Positions 12,640-24,351 of a stretch of 64,000 nucleotides of DNA are shown here, piece by piece. A program made the translations under genes and the position numbers. The notes under the pieces were generated by a model. It saw nothing but the letters and a program-made list of their open reading frames with translations. It searched no databases and was not told the DNA's origin. How positions within the stretch are numbered: the first letter of the stretch is position 1; each line of letters begins with the position of its first letter. The DNA is from Liquidambar formosana (Eukaryota > Streptophyta > Magnoliopsida > Saxifragales > Altingiaceae), in NCBI GenBank assembly GCA_039720395.1, contig CM077827.1:16603822-16667821 (forward strand). The letters are read 5' to 3'.

Positions 12640-13230
12640 AACATGTAAAGTTTCCTAAAATAACTCTAATATCCAATATTAGGGTTTCCTTAATTAAACA
12701 AAACAATTTAATTTAATTAAGAATTTCCAGATTTTAATTTAATCCCTAATTGTGTTTTAAACCATTTAAAACATTATAAAATTAATCAATATTAATTAAA
12801 TAATTAATATAGGAATTAAATAAAATCATTAAAATGATGAATTAGTGTATTAGGGTTTCCTAAACCTAACCCTAAATGCATAACCCTAAACCCTAAATGC
12901 AAGCCCTAATCATTAAATGCCTTATGATTGGTCATTTAATGTCCAATCATTAAAACCCTAGGTTCATATGGTATTTAATAAAAGGGATTAGGGTTTAATT
13001 AATGCCAAATAGGGTATTAATTACCCTTAATTAATTACACTAATTAGGGTTTCCAAAACCCTAACCCTAGACATCATTAATGGTATTAATTATGCCCTAA
13101 CAATCAATAACCATGATTGGTCATTTAATGACCAATCATTAACTCTTAATTAAGGTAATTAATATTCCAATTAGGGTTTTAATTAATGCCATAATGAAAT
13201 TAGGGTTTCATCATTAACTCAAAATTAGGG
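12640..13230. other. AT-rich block with palindromes and TTAGGGTTT-like words (R2)
   Basis: Dense in 'taattaa', 'agggttt' and 'aaccctaa' words. It includes a near-perfect palindrome TGATTGGTCATT/AATGACCAATCA at 13114-13138 with an imperfect copy near 12925. The 'aaccctaaaccctaaatgc' words look telomere-like but are only two or three units long. Non-coding. Confidence 0.6.
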
Positions 13231-13376
13231 TTTCATCCTTAACTCTATGCAGCCGTCACTACCAGGGGGCTGCCTGAGCTTGGCTAGGCTGCCATGGCCA
13301 CCAACGACTGTGGGAGGCCATGGCCAGTCATGGGAGAACATCCTAGGGGTGTGGGACAAGCCTCTGGACACGTGAG

Positions 13377-15032
13377 TGTTAGGATTATGCCCTAGAGCCA
13401 ATCATAGAGATGATTGTTTAGGGATTAGGAACAATCATTTGATTTCATTTATGTATGTCACATTTATATTGATTTAATAAAAGGGCTTATTCTATTATGT
13501 TTATATGCATCATTTATATTTACATAATATGTCCATGGATTTAGAGTTGAGAATATGGAATTACAAAGAGTTGTAATTTTGAGACTATAGATATATCTCT
13601 GTACTAAACTCCTTAAGCATTCCTAGTTGAAGGTTCACTATGATGGACAGTAATAAACCATAGGACTAGCACTTGCTAGGTTGACTCTATAGGAGGATAG
13701 CTAGTCTCAAGCTATTTGTGTGGAGACACTAAAACCGACAAGTGGGTGCCTATTATAAGAATAGGTACACTGAATGTGACCAAAGATATGAGATAAACTG
13801 AATGGAGTTTTTTCCTGCCAGTCAATTAGTTTCTCATTGTCATAGTGGTACAAGTAATCCTTAGACCTGAGACACCATAGTTGCCTTATGCATGTAGCTT
13901 TAGAAGTTTGATAACACTAAGTGCAGATCCTATTCAGGGGTCTGCAAAGGTGTTCATTGGCCCTACTGCTATGTGTGTGAAGGCATGTGAGTGATCAACA
14001 AGGGATCCATCACTCTCAGGAAAAGAGAGAGAATGTCTCATATAGCATTCATAATATAACTCATTAAATCCATGGCCATGGTAGGATGAATATGAAAAGA
14101 GTTTCATGAGTTCATTAATGAGTTGATATCTATGAATGAGTATAAAGTAATTGAACTAGGGACTTGACAGACTTCCATGTCCTATTAGTTCAATTGGAGA
14201 CATTGTGTTGAAGGAAGGATGCAATTGTAACCTATAAACTATAACAGAAGGGTTCTTTGTAAATGACTATTCACCTCATTAAGGACCACACCATGAGCCA
14301 TATGCTAGGTGTTACTCATGGTTAGTAGAAGCCCTAATTGATATAAGTGAGTTATAATCAATTAGGGAATTGGAAGGAGTTCCAATTAGACCCTAAATGG
14401 AAAGAGTTCCATTGTGCACACCTCGTGCTATTCCTACTACTTAATGATGTGAACCCAATGGGTCACACACTGATCATGCAAGAAGGGCTTTAAAGTTTAT
14501 GAGAGAAAGGGTTTTAGTGAATAAAGAATAGTTCTTTATAGGCCTATTTGTATTTGATACAAATAATAGGGGTTAATGTGCAATTAAGAGTAATTACACA
14601 TAACCCTATTAGGGTTTCTTCCCCATGGCCAGCCCCCTCTAGTGGGCTGCCTATATAAGTCACACTTATGTGTGACATGGCATAAGAGGCTTGCACAATA
14701 AACCCTAGCCGTCCAGCCCCTTGGAGGCTCTCTTCTCTCTCTCTCTCTTCTCCACCTCTAGCAACAACAAGGAAGAAGAAAGAAAGGACTTGAAGCTCTA
14801 GCTAGGTGTGGATACCGTTGGAGGCAGCACACTTGGGCTGCTCATTCACCGCTGTCCGGAATCAAAGCTTGGAGCAAAAAGGAGAAGACAAAAATTCTGT
14901 AAGTGTTCTAACCCTCTTTGTAGTTAGGGTTTGATTTTGTGTTATGCATAGTTAGATTCATGGGATTGGGAATCGTAGGAAAAATTTTTATATTCCGCAC
15001 TTGTATTTTTCCCTCTTGTTCGATTCCCAACA
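13377..15032 (+). repeat. 5' LTR of copia element C
   Basis: TGTTAGGATTATG...TTCCCAACA, 1656 bp, ending one base before the primer site. A TATA box (TATATAA) lies at 14652-14658 with a CACAC-TTAT-GTGTG hairpin just downstream. A CT-rich stretch (about 14731-14756) follows in the presumed leader. Confidence 0.95.
14652..14658 (+). promoter_or_regulatory. TATA box in copia LTR (C)
   Basis: TATATAA in 'gcctatataagtcacac', conserved in all LTRs of the family, for example reversed at 24726-24732 in R2 and 34814-34820 in R3. It should set the start of the element's RNA about 30 bp downstream. Confidence 0.65.
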
Positions 15033-15033
15033 G

Positions 15034-15046
15034 TGGTATCAGAGCC
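15034..15046 (+). other. Primer binding site, initiator tRNA-Met type (C)
   Basis: TGGTATCAGAGCC one base after the 5' LTR. TGGTATCAGAGC is the standard plant copia primer site complementary to the 3' end of initiator tRNA-Met. This fixes the element's orientation as plus. Confidence 0.95.
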
Positions 15047-16260
15047 ATGATTATGCATAATACAAAATACATATGGGCTGGTAATTATGGTGTAGTTGAA
15101 TGATTCAAAAATCTGGAAAATTTTTCTGCATAATTGGTTTTCCTCCATGGCTGAACCTAGGGTTTGGAACCCTAGGTCAATTCTCTTCTACTCCTCTTCT
15201 AATTGATGGTTAAGTGTAGCCATGGATGCAATAGGTTGCATAGGATTTGAGTTTGGAGAAGAAGAATAAGGAAACTAGGGTTTTATAAAACTGTTATGAA
15301 CAGTTTTCATGGTAGCCATGAAAAACCATCATCTTGTTTTGCCTGCCGAATTCAGAGTTCTTCTCCAAAATTTTCGAGCCATAATGGTTAGAAAGCTCTT
15401 TGAATAAGCTTTCCAACCCAACAAACGGTGCGTCAATCCGAGTTCTGTAGTGAAAGTTATGAATTTTTTACTACAGGCTGTCTGGAAAGACAGTTTTGCT
15501 CGGGAATGATGCAATAGCCACAACTTTGAGTTATTGATGGAGATCAAAGGCATGGCAATGGTTGCCACCACTTGGGTTATGTTCTAGACATGGAAGGGAA
15601 AGGTTCCCAAGCATTTAGATGTATCATAATTGGATTAAGATGCTAGAACAGAAGGAAGAAGGAGAAGAACACCATGGAGGCTGAATCTGGGTTTTAGAAC
15701 CCTAAGGTTCTTGCAATTAATTCTAATTAAAGCTGCTGTATTTATGATGGAAGATCATTGTAGGATCATTATATATCATGTGTATATGATTTTCTTTAAG
15801 TTTCAAAAAGGTTTTGATGGAAAAAGATTCAAAAAGTTTGAAAATTTTTCATGAACAGCATAGCAGATTTTCTCTGCAGAAAAGTCATCAATGGAATTTT
15901 GATTAGAACTTGAGTTAGGGAACTCCAAATTGCATGAAACCAATTGCATTAGTTTCCTAAGACATGTAGGATACTGGGAAAATTCGTTTGGTAGCCTAAT
16001 TCATTCATCTTGCTGGGTTTTAAATCAATTTCTGATCATGGACAGTGTGCTGTCAAATTCTGGGCAGCCTACTGTTGTTTTAATTGTTTAGAACAATTGT
16101 GATGATTTGATCATCCAAACCTCTTCTATTAGCTTAGTATTTCATGTAGGGACATGATACAAAAGCTGGTTTCAATGGAGGAGTCGAATTGATAAGGATT
16201 TAGAAGCTATTGTGACCTTCAAGGTCTGCAACAATGGCTCCAGCAATGGGTTTGGAAACC
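15047..16260 (+). other. C leader region, no gag recognised
   Basis: This is where gag should begin, but no long sense frame, zinc knuckle or capsid-like sequence was found. An antisense frame of about 80 codons (15329-15571) is shared with R2 and R3 but carries no known motif. The sequence is conserved among copies as DNA. Confidence 0.5.
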
Positions 16261-16264
16261 CTGA

Positions 16265-16450
16265 TTGTTCTTGATGATGGCAGCCACTTCCACCACTTCT
16301 CACGTGTCCAGAGGCTTGTCCCACACCCCTAGTATGTTCTCCCATGACTGGCCATGGCCTCCCACAGTCGTTGGTGGCCATGGCAGCCTAGCCAAGCTCA
16401 GGCAGCCCCCTGGTAGTGACGGCTGCATAGAGTTAAGGATGAAACCCTAA
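16265..16450 (+). CDS. Conserved 61-codon open frame in a GC-rich island (C), unknown
   Basis: A sense frame of 61 codons starting MFLMMAATSTTSH and ending IELRMKP, in a GC-rich island about 200 bp long within an AT-rich element. The R3 copy (33017-33202, minus) differs by one residue (TPSMF here, TPRMF there). The R2 copy is split by element C itself. It holds several WP and histidine residues but no domain I recognise, and no signal peptide or membrane segment is evident. It may be a captured host fragment or simply a well-conserved stretch; a protein product is not shown. Confidence 0.25.
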   Translation: MFLMMAATSTTSHVSRGLSHTPSMFSHDWPWPPTVVGGHGSLAKLRQPPGSDGCIELRMKP

Positions 16451-16479
16451 TTTTGAGTTAATGATGAAACCCTAATTTC

Positions 16480-17100
16480 ATTATGGCATTAATTAAAACC
16501 CTAATTGGAATATTAATTACCTTAATTAAGAGTTAATGATCGGTCATTAAATGACCAATCATGGTTATTGATTGTTAGGGCATAATTAATACCATTAATG
16601 ATGTCTAGGGTTAGGGTTTTGGAAACCCTAATTAGTGTAATTAATTAAGGGTAATTAATACCCTATTTGGCATTAATTAAACCCTAATCCCTTTTATTAA
16701 ATACCATATGAACCTAGGGTTTTAATGATTGGACATTAAATGACCAATCATAAGGCATTTAATGATTAGGGCTTGCATTTAGGGTTTAGGGTTATGCATT
16801 TAGGGTTTAGGGTTTTAGGAAACCCTAATACACTAATTCATCATTTTAATGATTTTATTTAATTCCTATATTAATTATTTAATTAATATTGATTAATTTT
16901 ATAATGTTTTAAATGGTTTAAAACACAATTAGGGATTAAATTAAAATCTGGAAATTCTTAATTAAATGAAATTGTTTTGTTTAATTAAGGAAACCCTAAT
17001 ATTGGATATTAGAGTTATTTTAGGAAACTTTACATGTTCTAAATTAATTTGATTAATTGAAACTGTAATGTCTTAAATGTTAAGACTTTATTTAATTCTG
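16480..17100. other. AT-rich palindrome block (C)
   Basis: The counterpart of 12640-13230 in R2, in reverse. The 12-bp-arm palindrome is here slightly broken (one change near 16538). Non-coding. Confidence 0.55.
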
Positions 17101-17479
17101 GATATTTTTGTTAAAACCTAATAAGATTAGGATGCATTAATGAGATTAATGTAAATCATTCAAGAGAATTACCATAATGCCCATATGTTTTAATGCTTAC
17201 AGTTTTTCTTTACATTATGCAATGAGATTGTATGTATGTGTTTGGATGATGATTATGGACTATACCCCTTAAACCAATTGTGATTGGCCGTCTTATGAAT
17301 GGTTTGTAATATTTTTCCAAGAGTTGTAATTTTATTATAGTGATGTAATTTATTATTTGGGGCTTGCATGCCACCTTCCCTCTCTCTCTATCATTCTCTT
17401 ATGTACCCCACATTCCCCTTATGTATCCCTTTCTATATATTATGTAAATGTTATGTAATCGAGAGCCCACTAAGGAGCA

Positions 17480-17698
17480 TGGTGGACCCAAAGGAGTATG
17501 ATGGAGCCCAACAAGCCAATGGTGGAGACTAACAAGCCAATGGTGGAGACCATCAAGCCAAGGGAGCAGATTGAAGGGCTTGAAAGCTTAGAGAAGTTTT
17601 TCAAGAATGCATGCATGTTTCCATTGAATGTTTTACGATCACCTACACCTACAATAGACCTTGGATTCAATCTATTGGCTTGGATTGAATCTTCTTAA
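17480..17698 (+). other. Short sense frame with repeated NKPMVET (C)
   Basis: An open frame of about 66 codons (from 17498) includes NKPMVET twice because of a roughly 24-bp tandem duplication. R1 shows the same duplication at about 61728-61775, while R2 and R3 have a single copy. It may be a gag relic. No motif supports it as a gene. Confidence 0.3.
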
Positions 17699-18141
17699 AG
17701 TCCATAATCATCATAGTGGGAGCTTTAATTTATGAGATAATTGTATTAGCTCCAATACCATAGTTTGGTATATGTTACCTATTCACTTAGGGACTAATAT
17801 CAAAATATGGTACTTTATATATGTTGATATATAATAGCATGCGATGTATGATTTATAATAGCATGAGATGTATGATTATAAATAGCATAATTTATATGTT
17901 TAAATTTTGATACATAGGATGCATGTTAATTTGATGAGACCCTTTAAAACCCCTCTTATTTAATATTAAGTTGAAAATGGAGAAGTCATTAGGGAATGAA
18001 TTCTTCATTGCCTTCCATCATTATAGGATCATCTAACATCCCTTAATGTGGGTACCTGGCTGCAGACATGTAGGAGCTACCCATGTTAAAGACATTACTT
18101 GAAACTATCACATATGAGATATCATGGGGTGCCTAAACTGG

Positions 18142-18359
18142 TATATACCAAGAAACTAACATGTGAGGTATATATTTGGCGAAACATACCTGTGTGAATG
18201 ATGGGTTTAACTTAACTAGGGAAGTATTCCAAGAAACTAACATGTGAGGTGTATGTTCCCTAGAGGCAAAATGATTGGAACTTGCTTATGAAGCAATAGA
18301 CAAAGAGTTGTCTTCTTATTGTGGGTTAGAAGTCAAGAAACTAACATGTGAGACTTCTA
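18142..18359 (+). repeat. Three-hairpin module (C)
   Basis: In sense order: TATATACC/GGTATATA (18142-18174), CTAGGGAA/TTCCCTAG (18216-18263) and TAGAAGTC/GACTTCTA (18327-18359), each around AAGAAACTAACATGTGA. The last stem differs from R1 and R2 (TAGAAGCC/GGCTTCTA) on both sides, so pairing is kept. Confidence 0.8.
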
Positions 18360-18399
18360 GGTCACAGTGGGACCCCAATCCCCATTAGGAATGAGATTC

Positions 18400-20279
18400 C
18401 CGAATTCCATTAGAGGGTGTATGGAATTTGATAAAATAGTGGGAGGTACCATATGATTAAAGACCCAATCATTATGGATAAAAATGAAATCTAATTCTCT
18501 GTTTATGTAGATTACCTAATTACTCACCTCAAAACCCCTATTTCCTAATATATAGGATATTGATAGTTTGACTAAACCCGATTTCTTTGATTGACTTAGG
18601 AAATTGAGAATTGTTCTCAATTTCAAAAGATTGTTTATATGCTATTAGGCCATTTATTAAAGGCCCTCCATAAAACATCCTAAGAAGAAAAAGACACTAT
18701 GCGCAATTGGCATCTTGTTGCCATGCTATATGATAGTATTGATGACTAATGAGCTTCAGAAGCAAAATTAGTCAATGCAAGTGCCTTTGATGTCCTACAT
18801 CACATACAAAGGTTGTATTGTGAGTAAAATAATACTATAAAGTATAGTACTTGTAAAGGACTTCTTCTGGACTAGGATGTAATAAAAGTTGTTTATTAAT
18901 AATCATTCTTTTGAAAAATGATTAATCACATAGATTAGCTTAAGAAGCTAGATGTGACTTAAAATGGAAGCATAGAGGAAAGCAAGTCTTGAAAAGTCAA
19001 AGACAAAGAAATATAATTATTTTGTAGTAAATATAAGGTATTGTAAAGGGAACTTGATAAAGTATCAGTCTTCCTAGAAGAACCAAACTTTTGAAGTTTT
19101 GGTTCATGCTCTAAACTAAATTGTTGGTTAGTTCTGCTTCTTGGTTTTTGGATTCTAGTATAATCTAAATCGAAGCAGAAAGTTAAGTAGATAATAAGTT
19201 ACCTTTAAAAATTTTAATAGAGCAAGAGTTGCTAGATTAATTTTCGGAACTTATTTCTTAACTAAGTCATTTAAGACATTCTAGAAATTTGATTTCTGAA
19301 TTTAAATGACTAATTAGAGCGAATGCAACGTATTCCGAGAATACAAGAGATGTAGAGACTCTCATTTAAATGTAACGATTATGACTTGGTTATGAGATGA
19401 CCAAACCCATCTTTTACTTGGTAAAGTGAAAGAGTTACATTTATAATTTGACTACTACATTGTGATGTATATAGTCATGTAGAGCATGCATTCAATTACA
19501 GTAGACTCATCTTAGAATACCATAGCTCAATGGTGAATCTAAGAGAACAAATTGAACCCTATTAAGATATGGTTTGATCCATGATGAGTTTTACTAATGT
19601 ATCCATCTAGGATATACCTTAAAATTGCTACATATTGATAATTTAGGGTTCACTCCAGTTTTGTCCCAATTATATCAGATATGATATGGGAAGAAACCCA
19701 ACTTAAAGAAGTTAAGGCTTGGGCTTGCGCTACTTTTGTCTGGAAACATAATGTAGACAATCTGGAAATAAGGTCAAGTAAGTGTTGAATTGTGGTATAT
19801 CCTAAAAGTGGTTGGGATAGTATTTCTATTACTCTAATGAACAAAAGTAGTCCATTAGGACGATTGCTGGATTTTCTTGAGAAAGAGTTCATTCAAGAAA
19901 GATGCAAAAGTAGATAGAATTTACAGAATTGTTTGTAAAGCCACAAACCAACAAAGATCCAACCCTTGCCCCTATTGAGGCAAAACCTTTAATTACACCA
20001 CATTCTTTTCATAGATCAAATTGGATATTTCTTTAACATAAGAGAGATATTGTATCTCCATTAGAATGTGAAAGAATTGTTCTTTGGTGATAAAGATCAC
20101 CAAGATAATCCTATTGATTATGATTAGGCGATGTTTGACATCAACTTGAGAAATGACTAAGAGTCATTAAATCCAATATGGATAGGTAGAGACCTAAAAG
20201 GCTTGGCTATTTAAGAATGTTTTCAACATAGGCAAAAAGTTGTCTATAAAGAAACTTGTTTGATAATAGTTATGCTGAA
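18400..20279 (+). other. C internal region without recognised genes
   Basis: The same AT-rich filler or decayed pol as in the other copies. No integrase or RT start could be read in the three sense frames. Confidence 0.45.
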
Positions 20280-21410
20280 ATCCATTTGGATCTTGTTATC
20301 TATAAACACACATTTTGAATATGAGATATGTCAAAAAGGATATAAAGATGTTATATCAAATGGTGAAAAACCATAAAAGTGTGTAAGTTATAGAAGTCTA
20401 TTAATAGACTACAAGGTTCTCATAATTAGAACATCTATAAAGTTGAAGTAATCAAATTGTTTGATTTCTCTCATTGTATAGATGGACCATGAGTGTATAA
20501 AAGGTTAGTGGGAGTGCGATCGTTTTTCTTTATCCTAAGTATAGATGACATCCTAATCATTATGAATGATATATGAATGACATCCTAATCGTTTTGGTTT
20601 TTGGAGAAAAACTAATTCATGAAAGATTTGGCAGAAGCATCCAACAAGATCTATAGAGATAGATCATATAGATTGCTAAGTATCTCCAAATCATCAAACA
20701 TAGTTGAAATGTTGAAGGAGTTCAACATGGAGAATTCTAAGGGAGGTCTGATTTACTTCAGATAAGAATTCATTATTCAAGGGCATGTGCCCTAGGATAA
20801 CACAAGTAAGGTTCTTAAAGTGTTAAGAAGCCTTATTCTACACTATGTATTGAACCTGATATCTATTATGTTGTAATTGTTACAAATAGTTATCAGTCAA
20901 TTCAAATTTGGAATATTGGATTGTATATGGAAATTGTAAACTCATAGTGATGGGTATATGGATTTGGATATAATCCATATGGGGTATATTTTATATTCAC
21001 TTTAGTTGCTGAAATACTTAATGGAAGAACTATATGAAAGATACAGTGGATTCCATTATTAAGGGTGAATTAATTGTCGCATTGTCTAGGAGACTGTTTG
21101 GATCTATAAGTTCATTTAGAACTTGGAGTTGTTCCTTCCATTGAGTTGCCCACACCTTGTTTTGTGACAACAATGGGTCTATATCTCAAGTATAGGAATC
21201 ACGGTCTCATCAAAAGTCCAAACACATAGAGCGACAATTCCAAGTGATTAGAGGAATCATTGGAAGAGGTAATAGATACATTACAGAAGATATTATCTAC
21301 ATAAGTTTTTGTAGACCTACTGACTAAAGCTTTAAAACATAATTTGTTATGTCTAAGACCAACATCTTGAGAAGATAGGTATGCGATACATGGTCGATTG
21401 GCTTTAGTAC
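20280..21410 (+). pseudogene. C copia RT/RNase H remnant
   Basis: In sense order: YEICQKGYKDVISNGE near 20320; GP, stop, VYKRLVG near 20490, followed by SIDDILII in place of the catalytic YVDD box; FMKDLAEAS near 20615; MLKEFNMENSKGG near 20710; then RNase H with FCDNNGS near 21160 and SHQKSKHIERQF near 21205; ending GMRYMVDWL with a stop just before the polypurine tract. Several internal stops and frame changes exist. The lesions are shared with R1, R2 and R3, showing the ancestor was already dead when it was amplified. Confidence 0.8.
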
Positions 21411-21421
21411 AAGTGGGAGAT
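21411..21421 (+). other. Polypurine tract (C)
   Basis: AAGTGGGAGAT directly before the 3' LTR. The same sequence is found reversed next to the 3' LTRs of R1, R2, R3 and R5. Confidence 0.8.
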
Positions 21422-23078
21422 TGTTAGGATTATGCCCTAGAGCCAATCATAGAGATGATTGTTTAGGGATTAGGAACAATCATTTGATTTCATTTATGTA
21501 TGTCACATTTATTATTGATTTAATAAAAGGGCTTATTCTATTATGTTTATATGCATCATTTATATTTACATAATATGTCCATGGATTTAGAGTTGAGAAT
21601 ATGGAATTACAAAGAGTTGTAATTTTGAGACTATAGATATATCTCTGTACTAAACTCCTTAAGCATTCCTAGTTGAAGGTTCACTATGATGGACAGTAAT
21701 GAACCATAGGACTAGCACTTGCTAGGTTGACTCTATAGGAGGATAGCTAGTCTCAAGCTATTTGTGTGGAGACACTACAACCAACAAGTGGGTGCCTATT
21801 ATAAGAATAGGTACACTGAATGTGACCAAAGATATGAGATAAACTGAATGGAGTTTTTTCCTGCCTGTCAATCAGTTTCTCATTGTTATAGTGGTACAAG
21901 TAATCCTTAGACCTGAGACACCATAGTTGCCTTATGCATGTAGCTTTAGAAGTTTGATAACACTAAGTGCAGATCCTATTCAGGGGTCTGCAAAGGTGTT
22001 CATTGGCCCTACTGCTATGTGTGTGAAGGCATGTGAGTGATCAACAAGGGATCCATCACTCTCAGGAAAAGAGAGAGAATGTCTCATATAGCATTCATAA
22101 TATAACTCATTAAATCCATGGCCATGGTAGGATGAATATGAAAAGAGTTTCATGAGTTCATTAATGAGTTGATATCTATGAATGAGTATAAAGTAATTGA
22201 ACTAGGGACTTGACAGACTTCCATGTCCTATTAGTTCAATTGGAGACATTGTGTTGAAGGAAGGATGCAATTGTAACCTATAAACTATAACAGAAGGGTT
22301 CTTTGTAAATGACTATTCACCTCATTAAGGACCACACCATGAGCCATATGCTAGGTGTTACTCATGGTTAGTAGAAGCCCTAATTGATATAAGTGAGTTA
22401 TAATCAATTAGGGAATTGGAAGGAGTTCCAATTAGACCCTAAATGGAAAGAGTTCCATTGTGCACACCTCGTGCTATTCCTACTACTTAATGATGTGAAC
22501 CCAATGGGTCACACACTGATCATGCAAGAAGGGCTTTAAAGTTTATGAGAGAAAGGGTTTTAGTGAATAAAGAATAGTTCTTTATAGGCCTATTTGTATT
22601 TGATACAAATAATAGGGGTTAATGTGCAATTAAGAGTAATTACACATAACCCTATTAGGGTTTCTTCCCCATGGCCAGCCCCCTCTAGTGGGCTGCCTAT
22701 ATAAGTCACACTTATGTGTGACATGGCATAAGAGTCTTGCACAATAAACCCTAGCCGTCCAGCCCCTTGGAGGCTCTCTTCTCTCTCTCTCTCTTCTCCA
22801 CCTCTAGCAACAACAAGGAAGAAGAAAGAACGGACTTGAAGCTCTAGCTAGGTGTGGATACCGTTGGAGGCAGCACACTTGGGCTGCTCATTCACCGCTG
22901 TCCGGAATCAAAGCTTGGAGCAAAAAGGAGAAGACAAAAATTATGTAAGTGTTCTAACCCTCTTTGTAGTTAGGGTTTGATTTTGTGTTATGCATAGTTA
23001 GATTCATGGGATTGGGAATCGTAGGAAAAATTTTTATATTCCGCACTTGTATTTTTCCCTCTTGTTCGATTCCCAACA
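21422..23078 (+). repeat. 3' LTR of copia element C
   Basis: 1657 bp, TGTTAGGAT...CCCAACA, followed by the TSD GTGAG and then R2 sequence. Confidence 0.95.
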
Positions 23079-23083
23079 GTGAG

Positions 23084-24337
23084 AAGTGGTGGAAGTGGCT
23101 GCCATCATCAAGAACAATCAGGGTTTCCAAACCCATTGCTGGAGCCATTGTTGCAGACCTTGAAGGTCACAATAGCTTCTAAATCCTTATCAATTCGACT
23201 CCTCCATTGAAACCAGCTTCTGTATCATGTCCCTACATGAAATACTAAGCTAATAGAAGAGGTTTGGATGATCAAATCATCACCAATTTTTCTAAACAAT
23301 TAAAACAACAGTAGGCTGCCCAGAATTTGACAGCACACTGTCCATGATCAGAAATTGATTTAAAACCCAGCAAGATGAATGAATTAGGCTACCAAACGAA
23401 TTTTCCCAGTATCCTACATGTCTTAGGAAACTAATACAATTGGTTTCATGCAATTTGGAGTTCCCTAACTCAAGTTCTAATCAAAACTCCATTGATGACG
23501 TTTCTGCAGAGAAAATCTGCTATGCTGTTCATGAAAAATTTTCAAACTTTTTGAATCTTTTTCCATCAAAACCTTTTTGAAACTTAAAGAAAATCATATA
23601 CACATGATATATAATGATCCTACAATGATCTTCCATCATAAATACAGCAGCTTTAATTAGAATTAATTGCAAGAACCTTAGGGTTCTAAAACCCAGATTC
23701 AGCCTCCATGGTATTCTTCTCCTTCTTCCTTCTGTTCTAGCATCTTAATCCAATTATGATGCATCTAAATGCTTGGGAACCTTTCCCTACGATGTCTAGA
23801 ACATAACCTAAGTAGTGGCAACCATTGCCATGCCTTTGATCTCCATCAATAACTCAAAGTTGTGGCTATTGCATCATTCCCGAGCAAAACTGTCTTTCCA
23901 GACAGCCTGTAGTAAAAAATTCATAACTTTCACTACAGAACTCGGATTGACGTACCGTTTGTTGGGTTGGAAAGCTTATTCAAAGAGCTTTCTAACCATA
24001 TATGTCTCGAAAATTTTGGAGAAGAACTCTGAATTCGGCAGGCAAACAAGATGACGGTTTTTCATGGCAACCATGAAAACTGTTCATAACAGTTTTATAA
24101 AACCCTAGTTTCCTTATTCTTCTTCTCCAAACTCAAACCCTATGCAACCTATTGCATCCATGGATACACTTAACCATCAATTAGAAGAGGAGTAGTAGAG
24201 AATTGACCTAGGGTTCCAAACCCTAGGTTCAGCCATGGAGGAAAACCAATTATGCAGAAAATATTTTCCAGATTTTTGAATCATTCAACTACACCATAAT
24301 TACCAGCCCATATGTATTTTGTATTATGCATAATCAT
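23084..24337 (-). other. R2 leader region right of element C
   Basis: R2 sequence resumes and matches 33165-34423 of R3. It is the 5' internal part of R2. The plus-strand frame at 23815-24054 is antisense to the element and has no motif. No gag is seen. Confidence 0.55.
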
Positions 24338-24350
24338 GGCTCTGATACCA
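24338..24350 (-). other. Primer binding site, initiator tRNA-Met type (R2)
   Basis: Plus-strand GGCTCTGATACCA is the reverse complement of TGGTATCAGAGCC, one base from the 5' LTR. Confidence 0.95.
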
Positions 24351-24351
24351 C

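Larger units (their letters stand above)
13377..23078 (+). mobile_element. Copia element C, complete, plus orientation
   Basis: Flanked by GTGAG at 13372-13376 and 23079-23083. The empty site can be read at 33160-33180 in R3 ('cacgtgagaagtgg'). LTRs are at 13377-15032 and 21422-23078 (1656 and 1657 bp, about ten differences by eye). It is 9702 bp long and inserted head-on in R2. It has a primer site and polypurine tract but no intact gag or pol, so it was probably moved in trans. Confidence 0.95.

Noticed and set aside
12860..12905. Telomere-like 'aaccctaaaccctaaatgc' words
   Set aside because: Only two or three short imperfect units, repeated in each copia copy. They are part of the element, not an interstitial telomere.
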